In this document: one piece after another, positions 58,816 through 64,000 of the stretch
Position numbering within the stretch: position 1 is the first letter of the stretch
Layout of the letters: each line of letters starts with the position of its first letter
Assembly: GCA_950295325.1 (NCBI GenBank)
Contig: OX485804.1
Location: 37,944,001-38,008,000, forward strand
Origin: Polytrichum commune
Taxonomy: Eukaryota > Streptophyta > Polytrichopsida > Polytrichales > Polytrichaceae
Length of the DNA: 64,000 bases
Direction of reading: 5' to 3'
Program-made: the position numbers and the translations under genes
Notes under the pieces: model-generated
What the model saw: the letters and a program-made list of their open reading frames with translations, nothing else
Told to the model about the DNA's origin: nothing
Database searches by the model: none

Positions 58816-61347
58816 CTATACATCTAAAGAACTACGGTTTCTCTTCCTTTGAGAAGACATCGCGAGCATTGCTTGTTCACGAAAATTTTTTTTCCGTACA
58901 ATGGAATTTCCTAAACCATCGTCCACTACCTGAAAGACCGATTGAGGGTGTAAATTGTCAGCTTCAATTTGTCCCCGAATTCGCTTAAGATCTGTAACAG
59001 TCTTGGTCATCATTGCTTGCAAGTGTTGTACAAGTAGAATACCACCTCCTTCGGCTTCTTCTCTAGCATCCTCTTGTAATTTTTGAATAGCCAAAAGACA
59101 TCCTTCAATGGATGGTTGAGTTTGTCTTAAAGGTTCCATAGGAGTACAATGTGTATCTCCACCAATATTTGTGATATCTTCTATATCATCTTCTTTGTCT
59201 TCCATAAAATCATCACTGTTGTCTATGTTATCTTGACAATCACGTATATGACCGTTTTCAAATGGACCTATTGGTATATTCAATTCAAACATAGTTCCAA
59301 GTCCACCTCGAAGGGATCCATAATAAGTACCAAGAAATTCTAACATAATACCCCACGGAATATCAGTGGATGCCTTAATGACGGCAAGTTGGTGTTTACA
59401 CATATTCCCTCTAATACACCACTCACAAGAGCACGAAGCATACGAGGTGTAGGGTTCAACAATATCGTACCAACGACCTGGAGCGGTTTGTGATTGTACC
59501 TGCCATCCACCCAAAATTGTTTCATGGCGACGGATGTCCTCCAACGGAATGGTCTTTGCTTTAATAATGCCACTAGCTACGATCTTCTCTACCCGCTTGT
59601 TGAGAACAAACCCATTCAATTTCCTCCCGTGATTGTACATGTAGTGTGTAACTACAGGAGTAGTCAAACGCCACACCAAAAAATCCATTCGACGACCTCG
59701 AAGTTGATGGTTGTCAATCTTCATCCAACGTTTCAGAGCTGCATGGTAAGACTCAATACTTGCTTGTGTATCTTGGTTTGAATGCGGATTCCGACGGTGG
59801 CCCACAAGATACATATCTACAAAATATAAATTATAAAAAGACATGAATTAGGAAAGATTATCAAATATTATAATAATATTTAAATGAAATAATATTTTGA
59901 TAAAGAATATGATAGAATGCTATAAAGTACATCATAAAATGAACAAAAAATTAAAATAGAGTAGCAATAAATACTTACTTTGATGGTCGTAGTGTACATT
60001 GATAAACTGTTCCATTTTCTCCACATATAGAAAGTTGAATAAACCTTCCCTAATTGTGCGAGCACGCTTCAAAAAATCTTCTTCGCTCTCTTTGTACTCA
60101 ATAGGAAGGTACATGAAAGAATGCAGTTGTTTGTAAACAAGGTCCCTCAAAGTACCCAAATTAGGTACTTTTGTCCAAATATGGTTTTTCCAATTCCTTA
60201 AAACATGAAAAGAACATAAGTAGATGGGAACCTCGTCTTCAGGCCACGCTCGCTTAATTGCATTCCTTTGGTAGTCTGCATCATCAACAATGAAGCATGA
60301 GGGAAGAAAATCCTCCTTATGTTGTTGGAGGTGCCTTCGTAGTGGCTCCAACCACATGACTAGATCTTCTTCTGTCATTCGGCTTGTGAGAACCCAAGCC
60401 ACGGGAATACCATTCCTCCAGTCATCAAATACTAACAATGAAAATAATGGATACTTCGATACATTGGTCCCAAAAGTTGCGTCCATTGCAATGGCACCAT
60501 TATGTCCATACCTGAGCATGATCTCTTTTTGCCATGGTGTTTGTATACCTAAAATGAAAGGCAAATCTATGACATCATCTTTTTCGTGCCAAATGAAAAC
60601 GTCATCTGGGTGCTCTAAAGCCCACATCTTCACACTATCAAAGTCATTATGATGGCGGCGCCATACGCCCATCTTCAATCTACTCTCATAGTAAGCAATA
60701 TCCTTAAGCTGAACAAAGTCATCACGCACGTCTGGGCATTTCATCTTCCTCCGTTTAATCCAATTCTGTCTGTGCTCTTCGTAAACTTGTTTAGCAGTGA
60801 ACCCCTTACCCAATTGTGTTTTCACCCATGTCTTCAATTCTTTTGACATCCGGGGTTGGTAAGCCGACTCCCTCCCTATTGAGAGCTTGTCCTCCAATCC
60901 ATGGGCAGGTGATCCATCTTCCCTTGTATGGTCAACATGGTAGTAGGCAACTTCAACTATATCTGGAAACAAAAGAAGTTGTTTGATGGAAAACTTAGCA
61001 ATGCATCCACGTTTTTTTGAGTGAGGGTGTTGAGGATCTCCCGTGTAATCTTTCGGTCCAAATGCACATTGATAGTGAACATGCTCAATGTATGAATCAA
61101 TTTGAGGTCTTCCCACTGGTACTCCACGAACCCTGGCAGCAACAATCCATTCAACAGTAGAATCATCTACACATGTCTGGCCAGCTATGAAGTCTTCAAT
61201 TCTATCCAAAGGAAGATATGCCGCCATGATGGTTAATGTCTTGCCAAATCCTTTCCTTGTCTTTGCTGTCCATTGAATATCTTGAAAAGATATTGGCCCT
61301 AGTTTGGGTTGTTGTGCAGTGATAGAAGGTTTCGGCTTCCTTGGCAT
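58816..61347 (-). CDS. MULE transposase with SWIM zinc finger
   Basis: Minus strand, exon 1 61347-59979 and exon 2 59816-58816, intron GTAAGT..TTTGTAG; 789 aa with no internal stop. A Zn module C94, C115, H137, H140 (YYHVDH) matches the WRKY/GCM1-like N-terminal fold of MULE transposases and should bind element ends. The MULE catalytic domain spans about 284-480: D289 in AIAMDATFGT, D355/D356 in CFIVDDADYQ, and E478 in ASIESYHAALKRWM just after the splice junction, the expected DDE triad; the C-x2-H motif is at LCSFHVLRNW (C378, H381). The SWIM finger is at 585-598 (CSC...CKH). The C terminus has an acidic linker and a predicted coiled-coil helix. Start chosen at MPRKPK, the first ATG after an AG; an upstream exon remains possible. 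It appears complete and potentially active. Confidence 0.88.
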
Positions 61348-61527
61348 GTTGGCCCCTACATACAATAAAATAATTACGTAAGCCTAAACCCATTACGCAT
61401 GAATATACAAATAAAGATATATCTTGTGTAAGTAAAGAATGAAAATCCCGCAAAATAATAAAATGGCAAGTTCAAGACCCATCCCTACGTAATTTTGAAT
61501 TCATAATGGATTGAATTGTATCAAGTG

Positions 61528-61985
61528 GGAATTGTATCACTGTTTGGTATGCGATGGGTATTGTATATTTGATTTATTTTCTCAAATTAGATTCAATACC
61601 CATCACGCACCGAAATGATACATCATAAATTTTGGTTGGTGCAATATCCATCACGAACCAGGGAAGATTTGGAATTGTATCACTGTCAAACCAAAGAAAA
61701 AAATGGAATTGTATCACTGTTTGGTATGTGATGGGTATTGTATATTTGATTTATTTTCTCAAATTAGATTCAATACCCATCACGCACCGAAATGATACAT
61801 CATGAATTTTGGTTGGTGCAATATCCATCACGAACCAGGGAAGAATTGGAATTGTATCACTGTTAAACCAAGGAAAAAATGGAATTGTATCACTGTTTGG
61901 TTTGCGATGGGTATTGCTATCTGACTTATTTTCTCGAATTAGTTGCAATACCCATCATGCACCCACAAATACATCACAAACTACA
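61528..61985. repeat. Right subterminal tandem array, about 2.6 units of 176 bp
   Basis: Units start at 61528, 61705 and 61881 with GGAATTGTATCACTGTTTGG, then (T)ATGCGATGGGTATTG, the inverse complement of the left array core. Each unit also carries CAATACCCATCACGCACCGA, then AATGATACATCA, and CAATATCCATCACGAACCAG. The first two units are about 95 percent identical by eye. Confidence 0.9.
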
Positions 61986-62041
61986 TGTTAATACAAATGA
62001 AGAAATAATTAGAATTTCAAAGTTGTAATTAGTGAAGCATA

Positions 62042-62177
62042 CCTTGTGAAAAGCTTGAATGAAGCTACAATTGACAATCCCATTTGCAATTGAAATGTAG
62101 AGCTTCTCATTCTTATATGTACCCCTAAACTCTAAGGATTTAGTATCTAGGATCCCCACACTATAAAAGATGAGCAC
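62042..62177 (-). other. Possible upstream exon, minus strand
   Basis: A minus frame reads VGILDTKSLEFRGTYKNEKL, then YISIANGIVNCSFIQAFHK, immediately followed by a GTATGC donor-like sequence. An AG acceptor (TGTATGTAG) precedes the transposase ATG at 61347. If spliced, the right repeat array would sit in an intron. Alternatively it is an unrelated relic outside the element. Confidence 0.25.
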
Positions 62178-64000
62178 ATTAACATATCTTCAATTAGAGG
62201 CATGGACACCACCCATTTTGAAATTCCAAACCCTAATCCATTTAAGTTTTTTTCAATATAGACTAATTTTAGTTGTCATGTGGCATTCCTTCCTACTTTT
62301 AAGCTATAATAATAAAAGTCGGCATCATGGCAAGTGGAGCCAAAAAGATATGCTCCAATATAGTTATTTTAACACATGCCAAAAAAAGCTAGAGTGTTTT
62401 GTCTACTCCAACTCTTAACCATGGTTAAGTCCACTTGGGTTGGGAAGTGGATGAGAATTGGATGGCACCATCCACTGCAATCATCCGATAAGGTACCAGT
62501 GTACTTGTCGGTTCGCCCTCCCCGAAAGAAAGGGGCTTCCGTGTTTCCAAGGTACAACATTATTATTCCCCAGATCACACGAAGAACGTTCATAAGTTCA
62601 TAGATTCAGGCTGATTTGAGGGTTTTGACGCTCATTCTTACAGCCACCTGTGGGTGAAGACCGTCCCCGAAACAGGCCAGGGCTGGACACCGCAACATTA
62701 GCTGGATGCTTATCTGCACACAGGAGGGAAAGAAAATCTACCTTCACACAAGTGTGAAACAGAAAGCGGTTTCACTGATATGCATGTGCATGTTGAATTA
62801 CTACAAGCTCAACCATAGTTCTTGAATTTTGGAGCAAATGCTTGAGATATGGTAGGTTCACAAAGGGCACTGAAATTGCCATGCATTCATGCAGATGGAT
62901 CAAAGGTGACCACATACCCTGAACACACCTAAGTTGTAGTTTCTCGAGCAATGCTCTGCCCACCTTCAATGGTTACAAGTGAGGACTCTCGAGCAACACC
63001 CACAAATCACTGACCTGTAAATCATTTTCCTAACTGAATCCTGACATTATTACACAGCGAGAGATATTGTCCAAGCTCGCAAATGTGGCAAAATGGAGCA
63101 TCAAAAGCATGGGTGTAGGTCCATAGGAAGAGGCCACTGTTGTAACTAAACCCCAAAAAATTCTCAACCTCCACCACATCTGCTCTTTGAATGATTGATG
63201 GATCGACTGACAATGCCCTGTGCTTGGGCGGGCCATGGAACAATTGGTATGCAACAAACCTAGTAGGTAGGAGGGGAAGGGCTAGTTGTGCTAGCCTCTA
63301 TATTCATGCCCCGCCTTTTGCATGGGGTAATGTGCTTACTAAGATTCTGCCTAACACCTCATGATTGTGAGAATATGGGACCGCAAGTTACATATCCCAT
63401 GCTTGTTTCTAATACCCTCTGTATACCTGGTTCATTGAAGTGTAAAATTGGGTATCCATTTAAGTAGATCTGTAGCTCTTCAAGGAATAAAAACATCAAA
63501 GTGGATGTGAGGACCTCCCTTGACACATGGTCCACCGTTCACTAGAACCCATAAGTCAAATTTTGAGAGATGGTGCAATTATGCTTCTCGAGGTTGCAAT
63601 CATTGTGGATGCATAACAATATGCAAATGACAATTTTAATTTCCAAATGTTGACAACTTTAAGGAATTTCTACTTTCGTTAGTAGCAAACATGCCTCCAA
63701 AAGATACGATCCCAAACAACATGTATGTCAAAATGTTGTTTTGACAACGCATATTATTTGGGAAGCCACGTTTGTGACTTGTGATTGCATGGACTCAAAT
63801 GAACACATAAATCACAAATTATATTATTAGGAAGCTTATCATATGAGTAAATTCTTAGATATTCAAAGACAACCGAAAACTAAGTATTGAATCATTGTTA
63901 ATTGGGTGAATCCGGGACAATTGGGTGGACCATGAGAGGCTGACTATTGGACACAATTTGCTTGGGAAAGAGATAATGAATTCTGTAGACAATTTGTTGG
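62178..64000. other. Intergenic DNA, no gene recognised
   Basis: Overlapping short frames (60-82 codons) on both strands, none with motifs. No terminal repeats were recognised; a feature cut by the window end cannot be excluded. Confidence 0.4.

Larger units (their letters stand above)
57644..61985 (-). mobile_element. Putative autonomous Mutator-like element (MULE)
   Basis: About 4.3 kb. A minus-strand two-exon transposase is bracketed by inverted arrays: read from outside inwards, both sides give GCAATACCCATC, then an AAAC(C/A)AAACAGTGATA-like core, then CAATTCC. Outer limits are set only by the last recognisable repeat; no exact target duplication was found, so the true termini could lie somewhat further out. 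Subterminal tandem repeats flanking a MULE transposase fit the non-TIR or extended-TIR MULE architecture. Confidence 0.7.

Noticed and set aside
57644-61985. Exact target-site duplication for the MULE
   Set aside because: No convincing 8-11 bp direct repeat was visible at the outermost units, so none is claimed.

Overview
This window looks like nuclear DNA of a land plant. The evidence is GT-AG introns in every recognisable gene, a class II tRNA-Leu(UAG), plant-type telo-box motifs (TTAGGGTTT) around two ribosome-biogenesis genes, and a dense load of plant-style transposable elements. The RPS28 protein carries a [13 protein letters not shown] segment that I associate more with mosses, lycophytes and ferns than with flowering plants, so a non-seed plant is my best guess (moderate confidence; no search was possible).

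Layout. Positions 1-43200 are AT-rich, gene-poor intergenic DNA. They hold one class III peroxidase fragment (1.35 kb), a four-copy tandem repeat (2.75-3.34 kb), an opposed pair of tRNA-derived SINEs (5.4 and 5.9 kb), four Harbinger-type MITEs with TAA/TTA duplications (12.4, 23.4, 28.5 and 30.1 kb), two CACTA-ended palindromic MITEs (18.0 and 19.2 kb; a third lies at 49.2 kb), two members of an ACCTTGGACA-ended family (11.5 and 31.7 kb, the second with a 140-codon ORF), two foldback-like elements (4.1 and 15.4 kb), a MITE at 39.6 kb and a 1.69-kb Stowaway-like element at 40.7 kb. The Stowaway-like element split an older dispersed repeat, and another copy of that repeat at 19.6 kb preserves the empty site.

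Positions 43.2-52.5 kb are the genic core: tRNA-Leu(UAG), then ESF1 (three exons, 831 aa, 18S rRNA processing) behind a 175-bp tandem-repeat array, then RPS28 (three exons, 65 aa, 40S ribosomal protein). Both protein genes serve small-subunit biogenesis and both carry telo-box motifs. Positions 53.7-56 kb look like decayed gene sequence and include two exons of a mitochondrial oxoglutarate/malate carrier bracketed by 55-bp direct repeats.

Positions 56.2-62 kb hold the most interesting unit. A two-exon gene for a 352-aa zinc-finger-like acidic protein is followed by a putative autonomous Mutator-like element (about 57.64-61.99 kb). Its 789-aa, two-exon transposase keeps an apparent DDE triad, a C-C-H-H N-terminal zinc module and a SWIM finger. 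It is flanked by inverted arrays of subterminal repeats, 95-bp units on the left and 176-bp units on the right, that share a GCAATACCCATCG...GTGATACAATT core.

Most other reading frames in the window are short, unconserved by eye and probably random.
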